64,000 nt of DNA from the NCBI GenBank assembly GCA_963773765.1, contig CAVZCC010000004.1, positions 164,278-228,277 of the forward strand. Direction: 5' to 3'. The position numbers and the translations under genes were made by a program. Source of the stretch: CAVZCC01 sp963773765 (lineage in GTDB: Bacteria; Actinomycetota; Acidimicrobiia; Acidimicrobiales; Microtrichaceae). This document shows, in pieces, positions 9,003-19,708 of the stretch. The notes under the pieces are model-generated. The model saw only the letters and a list, made by a program, of their open reading frames with translations. It searched no databases and was not told the origin of the DNA. Numbering within the stretch: position 1 is the stretch's first letter; every line of letters starts with the position of its first letter.

Positions 9003-9132
9003 GTGCTGTCCCCCGGTCCGGGCCGGACACGGCCGGCGGTCGATGTAGTGGCATTCAGTCTGACACAACTGTGTGGCGGGTGATGATCGTCGTCCCGGTG
9101 CTCGAGGCCTCGGCCGGCCCGTGGCGCGCCGG

Positions 9133-10887
9133 TCATGTCCCGGCCCCGGCCCACGCCGTGACCAGCTCGGCCAGCACGGGCAGGGTGACGGCGCCGGAAC
9201 CCAGCACCACGTCGTGGAACCCTGCGATGTCGAAGCGGTCGCCCATGCGGTCCTCGGCCTCGGCCCGCAGCCGCTGGATCTCGAGCTGGCCCACCTTGTA
9301 CGACAGGGCCTGGCCCGGCATGGCCAGGTAGCGGTCCACCTCCGACACCACCTGTTCGGGTGGGACCGGCGTGTGCTCCGTGAAGTAGTCGATGGCCGCC
9401 TGGCGGTCCCAGCCCAGCGCGTGCAGGCCCGTGTCCACCACCAGGCGGGCCGAGCGCCAGGAGTCGGCGGTGAGCATGCCCAGTCGGTCCAGGTCCCCGG
9501 AGTAGAGCCCCATCTCGTCGGCCAGCCGCTCGGCGTACAGGCCCCAGCCCTCGATGTACGCGGTGGAGCCGTCGTGGCGCTGGAAGTCCGGCAGTCCCTC
9601 CAGCTCCTGGCTGATGGCGATCTGCAGGTGGTGGCCCGGGATGGCCTCGTGGAACGCGATGGACTCCGCCTCGGTCCGCGACGCGTCGGCGGGGTCCGCG
9701 GTGTTGATGAAGTAGGTGCCGGGCCGGGTGCCGTCCACGGCGGGGGGGAAGTAGTAGGCGTAGGGGGCGTCGGCGGCCAGGAACGCGGGCACCGGGGTGA
9801 CCTGGCACGGCGAGGACGGCAGCCGGCCGAACCACGCCGGCATGGCCGCGGTGGCCCGGGCCACGGTCTCCTCGGCCACCCGGACGATCTCGGCCCCGTC
9901 GGTGTGCTTGAACGTGGGGTCGGAGCGGAGGCGGTCGAACACCTCGGGAAGGGTCGTGGTGCCCAGCACGCCGGGGGCCAGGGCCAGGTACTCCGCGGGG
10001 AGCACCTCCTCGGTCTGGTGCCGCCCCAGGTCGTGCAGCTCCTGCGGTGACCGGCGCAGGGTGGTGTGGGCCCGCACCAGCGCCAGGTACAGCTCCTCGC
10101 CGTCGGGGAGCCAGCACCAGCCGGACCGGTCGTCGGGCCGGGCCCGGGGCGCCAGCTCGTCCCGGAGCACGTCGCGGTAGCGGGCGAAGGCGGGGCGGAT
10201 CACCTCGCGCACCTGCACCAGCACCTGGTCCCGCCACGCGTCGGCGTCCTCCCAGCCTTCGGGCAGGCCGGCGGCCAGGAACGGGTCGGTCGCCGTTTCG
10301 GTGCCGAGGTAGGCGTCGAGGGAGTGGATGGACCGGCTGATCACCGCCGCGGCCGGGGTCCGGCCCGCATCCAGGCCGGCCCGGAACCGTGTTGCGGCCT
10401 GCTCCAGGTACCGCGGCACCTGCTGGTGTCGTTCCAGCGCGGCCCGGGCGTGCTCCGGCCGCGGGTAGGTCAGCTGCGGTGCCACCATGAGCAGCTCGGC
10501 GTGCGGTCCCAGCATCTGGTCCGAGGCCATCTCCACCAGGCGGAGGTCGATCGACTCCACCGCGGTGTGCACCTGGTGGTCCAGGAGGGCGAGTGTCACC
10601 CGGTCCGCCGTGCTGCATTCGGCCCGGTCGACCCCGGCGATGCGGGAGCGGATGGCCTGGAGGTCATCGCGGTGCCGGGCGTCGGCCGCGGCGGACAGGT
10701 CCGGGAGCCGGTCGTCGTGGTCGTGGATCCCCAGGAGCGTGGCCGAGGTGGGTTGCGCCTCCAGCGAGAGGGCCCAGAAGTCGTCGGCCAACCCACGCAC
10801 CGCGTCCGCGGTGGGGGCCGGACCGGTGTCCGGTCCCCGGGCCGCACGGGCTGCCACCGGGCCTTGTCTCGCCGAACCGTCCGTCAC
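9133..10887 (-). CDS. DUF885 family protein, metallopeptidase-like
   Basis: A protein of 584 residues with a GTG start at 10887 preceded by a GAGGGGG ribosome site. The family mark is AFHEAIPGHHLQIA near the middle, an HExxxGHH-like zinc-binding arrangement, with a later Glu in EGWGLYAERLADEMG. The N-terminal half is helical (RGLADDFWALSLEAQPTSATLLGIHDHDDRLPDLS), also typical of DUF885. Proteins of this family are treated as zinc carboxypeptidase-like enzymes, but few have been tested. No signal peptide is present. It is divergent from the acetyltransferase gene at 10955, leaving a 67-base shared promoter gap. Confidence 0.88.
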   Translation of the reverse strand: MTDGSARQGPVAARAARGPDTGPAPTADAVRGLADDFWALSLEAQPTSATLLGIHDHDDRLPDLSAAADARHRDDLQAIRSRIAGVDRAECSTADRVTLALLDHQVHTAVESIDLRLVEMASDQMLGPHAELLMVAPQLTYPRPEHARAALERHQQVPRYLEQAATRFRAGLDAGRTPAAAVISRSIHSLDAYLGTETATDPFLAAGLPEGWEDADAWRDQVLVQVREVIRPAFARYRDVLRDELAPRARPDDRSGWCWLPDGEELYLALVRAHTTLRRSPQELHDLGRHQTEEVLPAEYLALAPGVLGTTTLPEVFDRLRSDPTFKHTDGAEIVRVAEETVARATAAMPAWFGRLPSSPCQVTPVPAFLAADAPYAYYFPPAVDGTRPGTYFINTADPADASRTEAESIAFHEAIPGHHLQIAISQELEGLPDFQRHDGSTAYIEGWGLYAERLADEMGLYSGDLDRLGMLTADSWRSARLVVDTGLHALGWDRQAAIDYFTEHTPVPPEQVVSEVDRYLAMPGQALSYKVGQLEIQRLRAEAEDRMGDRFDIAGFHDVVLGSGAVTLPVLAELVTAWAGAGT

Positions 10888-10942
10888 CGTGCCCCCTCGT
10901 CGCCGTCCCGCGACCCTAGCCAGCCCCCGGGTCGGTGGCCGG

Positions 10943-10948
10943 TAGGCT
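10943..10948 (+). promoter_or_regulatory. TAGGCT -10 box, leaderless start of the 10955 gene
   Basis: TAGGCT ends 6 bases before the GTG at 10955, the spacing expected when transcription begins on the start codon itself. No Shine-Dalgarno sequence is present. It supports this GTG as the start. Confidence 0.55.
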
Positions 10949-10954
10949 CACGGG

Positions 10955-13614
10955 GTGGACCCCGCCCCCACCGAGACCGGGTATCCGCCCTCCTGGGAGG
11001 CCGACGTGGTGCTCCGGGACGGACACACCGTCCGGGTCCGGCCCATCGTCCCCGCCGATGCCGGGGCCCTGGTGCGCTTCCACGAACGCCAGTCACCCGA
11101 GTCGGTCTACTTCCGGTTCTTCTCGCCCCGACCCCGCCTGTCGGACAAGGAGGTGGACCACTTCACGCACGTGGACCACCGCGACCGCGTGGCGTTCGTG
11201 GCCGTGCTCGGCGACGACATCATCGGCGTGGCCCGCTACGAGCGGTACACCGGGACCGACACGGCAGAGGTCGCGTTCTTCATCGACGACGACCACAACG
11301 GCCGGGGGCTGGCCACGGTCATGCTGGAGTTCCTGGCCGCCGCCGGCCGCGAGCGCGGGCTGCGCCGCTTCGCCGCCTCCACCCTGCCCAACAACCGCAA
11401 GATGCTGGCGGTGTTCGCCGCCGCGGGGTACGAGGTCGCCTCCCACCTGGAGGACGGCGTCATCGAGGTCGCGTTCGACATCCGCCCCACGGAACAGCTG
11501 GTGGCGGCGATGGAGCGTCGGGAGCGGCTGGCGGAGGCCGCCTCGGTGCGGCGCCTGCTGGCCCCCGAGAGCGTGGCGGTGGTGGGCGCCGGCACCAATC
11601 GCGGCGGCGTGGGGGCGGAGGTCTTCCACAACCTGGTCCTCGGGGGGTTCACCGGCCGCCTCTACCCGGTCAACCGCGACGGCCGGGACGTGGCCGGGGT
11701 GCCCGCCTTCACCGACGTGTCGCAGCTGCCCGTCGGCATCGACCTGGTGGTGGTGGCCACCCCCGCCCACGAGGTCCCCGGTGTGCTCGACGCCTGCGGT
11801 GACCTGGGGATGGGAGGGGCCGTGGTGCTGTCCGCCGGGTTCGCGGAGGACGGCCCGGCCGGCGCCGACCTGCAGCGGGAGGTGGTCGCGGTGGCCCGGC
11901 TGCACGGCATGCGGCTCCTCGGACCGAACTGCCTGGGGCTGGTCAACACCGATCCCGGCATCCGGCTCCACGCCACCCTGGCCCCCGCCTCTCCGCCCCC
12001 GGGGGCGATCGGGATGCTGGCCGAGTCCGGCACCCTGGCCGCGGCCATCCTGGACCATGCCGAGCGGACCGGCCTGGGGATGTCCACCTTCGTCGCGGCC
12101 GGCAACCCCGCCGATGTCACCTCGGCCGACCTGCTCAGCTACTGGACCGACGACGAGGCCACCAACGGGGTGCTCCTCTACCTGGCGTCGCGGGGGTTGC
12201 CGTCGCGCTTCGTCCGCTCGGCCCGCGCCGCTTCCATGGCCAAGCCCGTCGCCGCGCTCCGGACCACGATGTCCTCGCCGGCGGGGTCCCGGGGCCGGGA
12301 CGACGAACGCCGGGCCGAGGCCATGTTCCGCCAGACCGGCATCATGTCGGTCGGCACCCTGGAGCAGTTGTTCGACATCGGCCGGGTGCTGGCCGACCAG
12401 CCGGCACCGCGGGGGCGGGGCGTGGCGGTGATCGGCAACTCCGACGGCGCGGTCACCCTGGCCGCGGACGCGTGCGCCGGGGCGGGGCTGGACCTGGTGG
12501 AGCTCACCGGGACCCTCCGCTCCGGACGGGCCTGGGCCAACCCGGCCAACCTCACCTTCCGGGCCACGGCCGACGACTACGCCGATGCCCTGGGGGTGGC
12601 GGCGGGGTCGCCCCTGGTCCACGCCATCATCGCCATCCACGCCTCACCGGTGCTGGAGCCCGCCGACGACGTGGCCGCCGTGATCCTGGACACCGCGGCC
12701 CGCCATCCGGACACCACCGTGGCCGCCACCATCCTCGGGACGGACCACGCCACCCGCCTGGTGGCGGAGGAGACCGGTGCCGCAGTGCCCATCTTCCCCT
12801 TCCCGGAGCACGCGGCCCGGGCCTTCGGCCGCCTGGCCGGCCACCACGAATGGCGGGCCACGGCCGACGTGCACGGGGAGGGCGCGCCGCTCGGCTGTGA
12901 CACCGATGCGGCTGCCGTGGTGGTGGCCGGCGCACTGGCGCGGCGGGTCGATGGCGGCACGGTGGTGCTGGACCACGCGGAGGAGGAGCGCCTCCTGCCG
13001 CGCCTACGGCGTGCAGGTGGCCGACCGCCGCACGGTCCTGGACGCGGACGCCGCCGTGGCCGCGGCGGCGGAGCTGGGATGGCCGGTGGCGCTCAAGGCC
13101 CAGGCCCGGGACCGGCGCAAGCGGAGCGCCCTCGGTGGCGTGGCGGTGGACCTGGCCGACGAGGCGGACCTCCGTTCCACCTGGGACCGCATGGCCGACG
13201 CGCTCGGTGACGGGCATGTGGCCGGCGGTGGTGCAGCGGTTCATCGAACAGGGGGTGGACATCGCGGTCCGGGTGCGCCGCGACCCCTTCGGGGCCGCCA
13301 CGGTGGAGGTGGGCCTGGGTGGCCCGGCCACCGCGGTGGACCGCTGGGAACTGGGCGTGTTGCCCCTGGCGCTGCCGGACGCGTCCGCCCTGGTGTCGGC
13401 CAGTTCGGTGGGCCGTGCCCTCAGCGATCCGCTGGACCGGGTGCCCGTCGTGGCCCTGGTGCACCGGCTGGCCGCGCTGGTGGACGACATCGAGGAGATC
13501 CACGAGGTCACCGCCAACCCGGTGGTCGCCTCCGGTGCCGCGGCCCGGGTGACCGACGTGGACGTCGTGGTGGGTGACCCGGTGGGGGAGTTCCCCGTGC
13601 GCCGCCTGGACTGA
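10955..13614 (+). CDS. GNAT-fused NDP-forming acyl-CoA synthetase, Pat-type protein acyltransferase (two frame breaks)
   Basis: About 885 residues once two extra bases are removed. Residues ~20-190 are a GNAT acetyltransferase domain (VRFHERQSPESVYFRFFS, then the acetyl-CoA loop in FFIDDDHNGRGLATVMLEF). Next is the CoA-binding domain of NDP-forming acyl-CoA synthetases (SVAVVGAGTNRGGVGAEVF, LLGPNCLGLVN), then a flavodoxin-like domain and a C-terminal ATP-grasp domain (GWPVALKAQA, VQRFIEQGVDIAVRVRRD). Such proteins acetylate lysines of acyl-CoA synthetases, and the GNAT-first order is the actinobacterial form. The frame shifts near 12995 (after EEERLL) and near 13219 (an extra G before CCGGCG); both read-throughs restore conserved sequence, and 2660 minus 2 is divisible by three. 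I infer sequence errors. Confidence 0.85.
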
Positions 13615-13674
13615 CGCCGCCCGCCGCGCCGGCGGTCGGGCCGGACGGTCCGGTCCTCGGTCCGGTCGGTCCGG

Positions 13675-14786
13675 TCAGGGGCGCGGCTCGCGGGGCAGGC
13701 CCAGCACGCGGTCACCGATGATGTTGCGCAGCACGTTCGTGGTGCCGCCCATGATCGTGTACGCCGGCGAGTAGCAGACGTCCCGGGACACCCGGTTCCA
13801 CAGCAGCGCGTCCGCGCCGGCCACCCGGACGCACAGGTCGGCCACCCGCTGCTCGAACTCGGTGCACCAGGTCTTGGTGATGGCGGACCATCCCGGCGGG
13901 GCCTGGCCCAGCACCTCGCGCAGCACCATCAACCGGCCCACCCGGTAGCCGCCTTCCAGCGCCGCCACCTCCTGGCGGAGGCGGGGGTCGGAGGTGTCGG
14001 CGCCACGGATCGTGTCCAGGTAGAGCCGCCGGTTGGAGACCAGGCGGTCGATGCCACCCCGCTCGTGCTCCATCTGGCGCATCACCTGCTTGAAGCTCCC
14101 GTTCTCCTGGCCGACCAGGTGCCCGGCGGGGACCTCCACGCCCGCCAGGTGCACCTCGCAGAAGTGGGCGTTGCCCGTGGCGTCGACGATGGGGCGCACC
14201 TCGATGCCGGGAGAGCGCAGGTCCACCACGAACTCGCTCAGCCCGGCATGGGGCGGGGCATCCGGGTCGGTGCGGGCGATCAGGTAGCACCAGTCGGCGT
14301 CGGCCGCACCGGAGGTCCACACCTTCTGGCCGTCCACCACCCACGTGTCCCCGTGGCGCACGGCCCGGGTCCGCAGCGATGCGACGTCCGAGCCGGCATC
14401 GGGTTCGCTCATGCCGATGCTCCAGGCCGAGGTGCCGGCCACGATGTCCGGCAGCCACCGCCGGCGCTGCTCGTCGGTCCCGTACTGCAGGAGCGTCGGG
14501 CCGATCTGGCGGTCGGCGAACCAGGACGTGGCCACGGGGGCGCCCTCGGAGATCAGCGCCTCGAACACCACGAACCGCTCCAGGGCGCGACCGGCCCCCA
14601 CCGCCCTCGGCGACCGGCCAGGTCATGCCCAGCCACCCCCGGCGGGCCAGTTCCAGGGAGAACTCCCGGGACGTGCCGATGAGCCAGGAGTCCTCCCGGA
14701 CGTCACGGCCCGCCGCGGCCGCCCGCCCCACCTGCGTGGCCTCGCCGACCCAGTGCCGCCAGCTCGGGCGGGAGCGTGAAGTCCAC
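13675..14786 (-). CDS. Acyl-CoA dehydrogenase (two frame breaks)
   Basis: A flavoprotein that would oxidise an acyl-CoA to an enoyl-CoA. It starts at GTG 14786, 4 bases after the DUF971 stop (VDFTLPPELAAL). The main part reads ALISEGAPVATSWFADRQIGPTLL, then the substrate/FAD segments SIGMSEPDAGSDVASLRT and VDGQKVWTSGAADADWC. The C-terminal part TIMGGTTNVLRNIIGDRVLGLPR is the typical end of the family. The frame breaks near 14765 and near 14605; each break is cured by removing one base, and 1112 minus 2 equals 370 codons. At about 369 residues it has the usual length for the family. Substrate unknown; the adjacent Pat-like gene on the other strand also acts on acyl-CoA biology. Confidence 0.87.
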
Positions 14787-14790
14787 GGGG

Positions 14791-15138
14791 TCAGGCTCCC
14801 AGGCCGGAGTCGGGATGGAGCTGTGGCCGGCCGGTGAGCACCCACTCCCGCAGGCCCTCGAACGGGTAGATGCCGGTGGCGTGGCCGTCGTTCCAGGTCA
14901 CGCCCAGTCCCCACGCGCCCACCAGCTCGGCGCCGGTCACCGCCAGCGGGGCCGGGTCGGGGCCGGTCGGCCACGGCTCCCGGCCCGCCTGGCGGGCGGC
15001 CCGGCAGGTGGCGCACGGGCAGGCCAGCCGGAGCTCCACCAGGTTGATCGCACCCGCGGTCCCGTCGTCGAAGCTGAGTCGGAGCTCGCCCTCGTCCCGG
15101 TCGATGGTGATGTCGGTGACGTCGGCGGTGTGGGTCAT
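14791..15138 (-). CDS. DUF971 domain protein
   Basis: A protein of 115 residues. It matches the small domain known from the N-terminus of gamma-butyrobetaine hydroxylases (DUF971): FDDGTAGAINLVELRLACPCATCR, with a C-x-C-x2-C cluster that could bind a metal, and GLGVTWNDGHATGIYPFEGLREW near the end. Stand-alone DUF971 proteins often sit by iron-sulfur or acyl-metabolism genes. Here it overlaps almost directly into the acyl-CoA dehydrogenase gene downstream (4 bases between stop and start), so they are probably co-translated. The exact role is unknown. Confidence 0.88.
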   Translation of the reverse strand: MTHTADVTDITIDRDEGELRLSFDDGTAGAINLVELRLACPCATCRAARQAGREPWPTGPDPAPLAVTGAELVGAWGLGVTWNDGHATGIYPFEGLREWVLTGRPQLHPDSGLGA

Positions 15139-15163
15139 GGGACGCCCATGCTGCCAGCGCCGC

Positions 15164-15169
15164 TACCGT
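15164..15169 (+). promoter_or_regulatory. TACCGT -10 box, leaderless start of the 15177 gene
   Basis: TACCGT ends 7 bases before ATG 15177 with no ribosome site between. It lies in the 38-base gap between divergent genes. Confidence 0.5.
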
Positions 15170-15176
15170 TCCGCCC

Positions 15177-16151
15177 ATGCGCGCCGTCGTCCTCGAGTCC
15201 TACGGCGGCCCGGAGGTGCTCACGCTCCGGGACGTCCCCGACCCCGTTCCGGGCCCGGAGGAGGTCCTGGTCGACGTGGCCGCCACCGCGGTCAACCGGG
15301 CCGACCTGCTCCAGCGGATGGGCCTGTACCCCGGACCGCCGATGGCGCACGAGATCCCGGGCCTGGAGTTCGCGGGCACCGTGGCCTCGGTGGGGGAGCG
15401 GGTCACCGCCGTCTCGGTGGGCGACCCCGTCATGGGCATCGTGGGCGGTGGCGCCTACGCCGAGCGCCTGGCCGTGCACGAACGCCAGCTGCTGTCGGTG
15501 CCGGACGCCGTGGGCCTGCCCGATGCCGGCGCCGTGCCGGAGGTGTTCATCACCGCCTACGACGCCCTCGTCCTGCAGGGAGGGCTCACCGCCGGGGGGT
15601 GGGCCCTGGTCCATGCCGGTGCGTCGGGCGTGGGCACCGCGGCCATCCAACTGGTGCACGCCGTCGGGGCCCGCGTGGTGGTCACGTGCTCCGCCGCCAA
15701 GGTGGCGGCGTGCCGGGAGCTGGGTGCGGACGTCGTCGTCGACTACGGCTCCGAGGACTTCGCGGGGCTCGCGCTGGAGGCAACCGACGGCATCGGCGTG
15801 GACGTGGTGCTCGACGTGGTCGGGGGCGAGTACGTGGCCCGCAACCTGGCCGCGACCCGGGTCGGTGGCCGCATCCTGCAGGTCGGCGTGATGGGCGGCG
15901 GCCGGGCCGACGTGCCGGCGGGCGAGCTGCTGCGCAAGCGGATCGCCTGGATCGGCACGGTGCTGCGGGCCCGCCCGCTGGAGGAGAAGATCGCCGTGAG
16001 CCGGCGCTGTGCCCACGACCTGCTGCCGTTGTTCGACACCGGCGTGCTCCGACCGGTCATCGACCGCCGGTACCGCCTCGACCAGGTGGCGGAGGCCCAG
16101 GAGTACGTGGCGTCGAACGCCAACGTCGGCAAGGTGCTGCTCGAGGTCTGA
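15177..16151 (+). CDS. NAD(P)H:quinone oxidoreductase, PIG3/Qor type
   Basis: A protein of 324 residues, full length for zinc-free MDR quinone reductases. It opens with MRAVVLESYGGPEVLTLRDV, has the family block VAATAVNRADLLQRMGLYPGPP and the GroES-domain PGLEFAGTVASVG. The Rossmann fold is marked by VHAGASGVGTAAIQL, and GIGVDVVLDVVGGEY follows. No zinc ligands are present. It would reduce quinones or enals with NADPH in the cytoplasm. It is convergent with the nucleotidyl cyclase gene (22 bases apart) and divergent from the DUF971-acyl-CoA dehydrogenase pair. It is clearly distinct in sequence from the other MDR gene at 5578. Confidence 0.92.
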   Translation: MRAVVLESYGGPEVLTLRDVPDPVPGPEEVLVDVAATAVNRADLLQRMGLYPGPPMAHEIPGLEFAGTVASVGERVTAVSVGDPVMGIVGGGAYAERLAVHERQLLSVPDAVGLPDAGAVPEVFITAYDALVLQGGLTAGGWALVHAGASGVGTAAIQLVHAVGARVVVTCSAAKVAACRELGADVVVDYGSEDFAGLALEATDGIGVDVVLDVVGGEYVARNLAATRVGGRILQVGVMGGGRADVPAGELLRKRIAWIGTVLRARPLEEKIAVSRRCAHDLLPLFDTGVLRPVIDRRYRLDQVAEAQEYVASNANVGKVLLEV

Positions 16152-16172
16152 CCCCGCCGGTCTCCCTCCGGG

Positions 16173-17126
16173 TCAGTCCGTCACCTGCAGCGCGTGGACC
16201 TCGAGCGACCCGACGCCCTTGAGGTCGCGGGTCCCGAGCACCGTCCACCGCCGGTCGGGCACCGACGCCGCGAAGCCGCCGGACACCGCGAGCGCGCCCA
16301 CCGGTGCCTCGGCCACCAGCCGCGCCGCCCGGTTCACCGTCGGTCCGAAGAGGTCTCCCTCGAACCAGACGGCCGGGCCGTGGTCCAGCCCGGCCCGCAG
16401 CGGGGGGAGCCCGTCGGCCCGTGCCCGCTCCAGCAGGTCGATGGCGGTGTCCACGGCCCGTGCGGGCCCGTCCGCCGCGAACAGGACCTCGTCGCCGATG
16501 GTCTTGACCAGCCTGCCGCCGTGCTCGGCGACGGTGTCGTAGGCGATGGCCTCGAAGGCGCCGATCAGCTCGGACAGCTCCAGCGGCCCCAGCCGCTCGG
16601 TGAGCGTGGTGTAGCCCACCAGGTCGGCGAACACCGCGGTCTGCTCGGTGCCGGTCCCCGCGGTCCGGTTGGCCAGCTCACGCCGGAGGGACGCGGCGAA
16701 GAGACGCCGGTGGATGTAGTCGATGAGCCACTTGAAGCGCTCCTGGTCGGAGAAGGCCTCCGCCGAGTCCTCGATCCGGTCCAGTTCCCCGGAGTCCAGC
16801 GCGGCCCGGATCTGGTCCACCCACAGGTCGGCCACCCGGGCGATGGCGGCCGACATCACCCGGGTCTGGCGGATGAGGGTCTCGACGCCGTCCGGGGTGT
16901 CGGTGGACTCGAGTGCGGCCTGGAGGGCCAGGACGTCGGCCTCGCCCCCGATGCGGTCCTCCGGACCCGGGTCGGCGAATCCCAGCGCGCGCCAGAGCCG
17001 GCGGCTCAGGTCGGGGTCGGTCCCGGCGCGGGCCGAGACCTCGTCCAGGGTGTAGAGGTCGGACCCCGGCAGGACGACCTCGTCGATCATGCGGGCCAGC
17101 CGGTCCAGCGGGTCGCCGCCGGCCAC
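16173..17126 (-). CDS. Class III nucleotidyl (adenylate) cyclase
   Basis: A protein of 317 residues, starting at GTG 17126, 22 bases after citrate synthase. Residues ~1-150 form a helical region (MIDEVVLPGSDLYTLDEV, RRLWRALGFADP) like the regulatory domain of some mycobacterial cyclases. The catalytic domain starts near residue 165: VFADLVGYTTLTERL carries the first metal Asp, VKTIGDEVLFAADG the substrate Lys and second metal Asp, and GPTVNRAARLVAEA the transition-state Arg. All key class III residues are therefore present, which favours real cyclase activity making cAMP. No membrane segment is predicted. Being downstream of gltA on the same strand suggests co-transcription with citrate synthase. 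Confidence 0.9.
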   Translation of the reverse strand: MAGGDPLDRLARMIDEVVLPGSDLYTLDEVSARAGTDPDLSRRLWRALGFADPGPEDRIGGEADVLALQAALESTDTPDGVETLIRQTRVMSAAIARVADLWVDQIRAALDSGELDRIEDSAEAFSDQERFKWLIDYIHRRLFAASLRRELANRTAGTGTEQTAVFADLVGYTTLTERLGPLELSELIGAFEAIAYDTVAEHGGRLVKTIGDEVLFAADGPARAVDTAIDLLERARADGLPPLRAGLDHGPAVWFEGDLFGPTVNRAARLVAEAPVGALAVSGGFAASVPDRRWTVLGTRDLKGVGSLEVHALQVTD

Positions 17127-17148
17127 GGTCAGGACGCCTCGCCGGTGC

Positions 17149-18414
<1,266 letters not shown>

Positions 18415-18496
18415 GTGGTGTCTCCAGGGAAAGTCCGCTCCATCCTACGGCGTGCGTTGCGGTTGCCTGACCGGTGGACGCGGATTTCACGCCGGA

Positions 18497-18539
18497 TTCA
18501 CACGGTCGCCGGGAACGGAGGCGGTTCATCGGGTGTGAA
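18497..18539. repeat. Wide inverted repeat upstream of gltA
   Basis: TTCACAC (18497-18503) and GTGTGAA (18533-18539) are inverted copies 29 bases apart in the 140-base gap between gltA and the LysR gene. A regulatory site for gltA is possible, but the short arms and long spacing keep this weak. A TAGGAT box for gltA may lie near 18450. Confidence 0.25.
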
Positions 18540-18554
18540 CGCCTGCGGGGCCGG

Positions 18555-19496
18555 TCATCTTCCGCGTGGCACCCGCCCGGTGGACGGGTGTGACGGGTAG
18601 ATCCCGTCCACGCCCGAGGCGTTGGCGGCGATGGAGGAGCGGATGGTCTCCACCACCACCCGTTGGGCCGCCGTCAGCAGGCTCCGCCGCCGCCGGGCCA
18701 GGCCCACGCTGCGGCCCGGGACGCCCTCCACCGGGATCCAGCGCCAGGTCCCGTCGTAGTTGGCCGGGATGGCGGAGGCCGGCACGATGCCGGCGCCGAA
18801 GCCGGCGAAGGCCAACGAGGTCAGCAGGCGCATGCCGTCGAACTCGGCCTTGGCCCGCAGTTCCACACCCTGCTGGGCGGCCGCGGCGTCCAGGACGTCC
18901 CGGAAGGCCGTGCCCCGGGCCTCCAGCAGCAGTTCGTGCCCGGCGAGCTCCACCAGGCTCACCGACGTGCGGTCGTGCAACGGGTGGCCGGCGGGCACGA
19001 TCAGGACACGGTCCTCGTCGAACAACGGCTCGATGATCAGGTCGGGCTCGTCGAGCGGGAGGTTGACCACCGCCAGGTCGATGCTGCCCGACACCAGGTT
19101 GAGCACCAGCGACGACGTCGTTGCGTCCAGCACGATGATGTGGACCGCGGGGTAGTCCTCGGACAGCGTGGTGAGCAGCGGCGGCACCAGCCAACGCGCC
19201 GTGGTGCCGATGGCGCCAAGGCGGACCGATCCGGACACCACGTCGCGCAGCGAGGCGACGTCGGAGTCGAGTGCGTCGAACTCGGCCTCGATCCGGCGGG
19301 CCCGTTCCAGCACCGCCCGGCCCTCGTCGGTGGGTTCGTTCGTCGACCGGTCGATCAGGGTCACGCCCAGCTCGCGCTCGAGGCGGGCGATGTGCGCGCT
19401 GACGTTGGACTGCACGGTGCCCAGGGCCCGTGCCGCGGAGGAGAAGGAGCGGTGCTCGGCCACCGCCACCAGGGCTCGGAGTTGCTTGCGATCCAT
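18555..19496 (-). CDS. LysR-family transcriptional regulator
   Basis: A protein of 313 residues. The N-terminal winged helix-turn-helix is clear: LRALVAVAEHRSFSSAARAL followed by TVQSNVSAHIARLERELGVTLIDR. The rest is a two-lobed periplasmic-binding-like effector domain (SGSVRLGAIGTTARWLVPPLL, SGSIDLAVVNLPLDEP, LTSLAFAGFGAGIVPASAI). The start is supported by TATCGT 8 bases upstream. It is divergent from the HAD-PlsC gene, whose promoter region holds an inverted repeat, and LysR proteins often control the divergent neighbour, so that gene is the first target to consider. Effector unknown. Confidence 0.93.
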   Translation of the reverse strand: MDRKQLRALVAVAEHRSFSSAARALGTVQSNVSAHIARLERELGVTLIDRSTNEPTDEGRAVLERARRIEAEFDALDSDVASLRDVVSGSVRLGAIGTTARWLVPPLLTTLSEDYPAVHIIVLDATTSSLVLNLVSGSIDLAVVNLPLDEPDLIIEPLFDEDRVLIVPAGHPLHDRTSVSLVELAGHELLLEARGTAFRDVLDAAAAQQGVELRAKAEFDGMRLLTSLAFAGFGAGIVPASAIPANYDGTWRWIPVEGVPGRSVGLARRRRSLLTAAQRVVVETIRSSIAANASGVDGIYPSHPSTGRVPRGR

Positions 19497-19504
19497 CGCC
19501 TACG

Positions 19505-19510
19505 ACGATA
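19505..19510 (-). promoter_or_regulatory. TATCGT -10 box, leaderless start of the LysR gene
   Basis: On the minus strand TATCGT ends 8 bases before ATG 19496, with no ribosome site. Confidence 0.5.
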
Positions 19511-19654
19511 CCAACTATCTGGCATATTGCGTTGACCGATTGCTTGCTCGAGGATAACGTGTGCTGCATCAAGAACGACCGAGGTCGTGGACACCCCCCC
19601 GTCCCACTCGGTCCAGCGCCACGGTCCACCCCCCCGGACCGGAGGCGCAATGCT

Positions 19655-19683
19655 GAAGGACTGGCTCCCCCCGCCAGTCCTTC
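19655..19683. promoter_or_regulatory. Perfect 10-bp inverted repeat, operator candidate
   Basis: GAAGGACTGG (19655-19664) and CCAGTCCTTC (19674-19683) are perfect inverted copies with a 9-base spacer of mostly C. The right arm overlaps the -35 position predicted from the TAGCTT -10 box at 19696. That placement suits a repressor site better than a terminator, since no gene ends here. Confidence 0.55.
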
Positions 19684-19695
19684 GGCCGTTTTGGA

Positions 19696-19701
19696 TAGCT
19701 T
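19696..19701 (+). promoter_or_regulatory. TAGCTT -10 box, leaderless start of the HAD-PlsC gene
   Basis: TAGCTT ends 7 bases before ATG 19709. There is no Shine-Dalgarno sequence. Confidence 0.5.
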
Positions 19702-19708
19702 GCGGGGC

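Noticed and set aside
6675..9083. Very long open frame on the plus strand opposite the molybdopterin gene (about 800 codons), and similar ones opposite acn, uvrB and gap-pgk
   Set aside because: Their translations are Gly/Arg/Val-rich or repetitive with no family motifs, while the opposite strand encodes full conserved enzymes. They are by-products of high GC.
19655..19683. Intrinsic terminator
   Set aside because: No gene ends here on either strand; both neighbours start from this gap, and the repeat overlaps a promoter.
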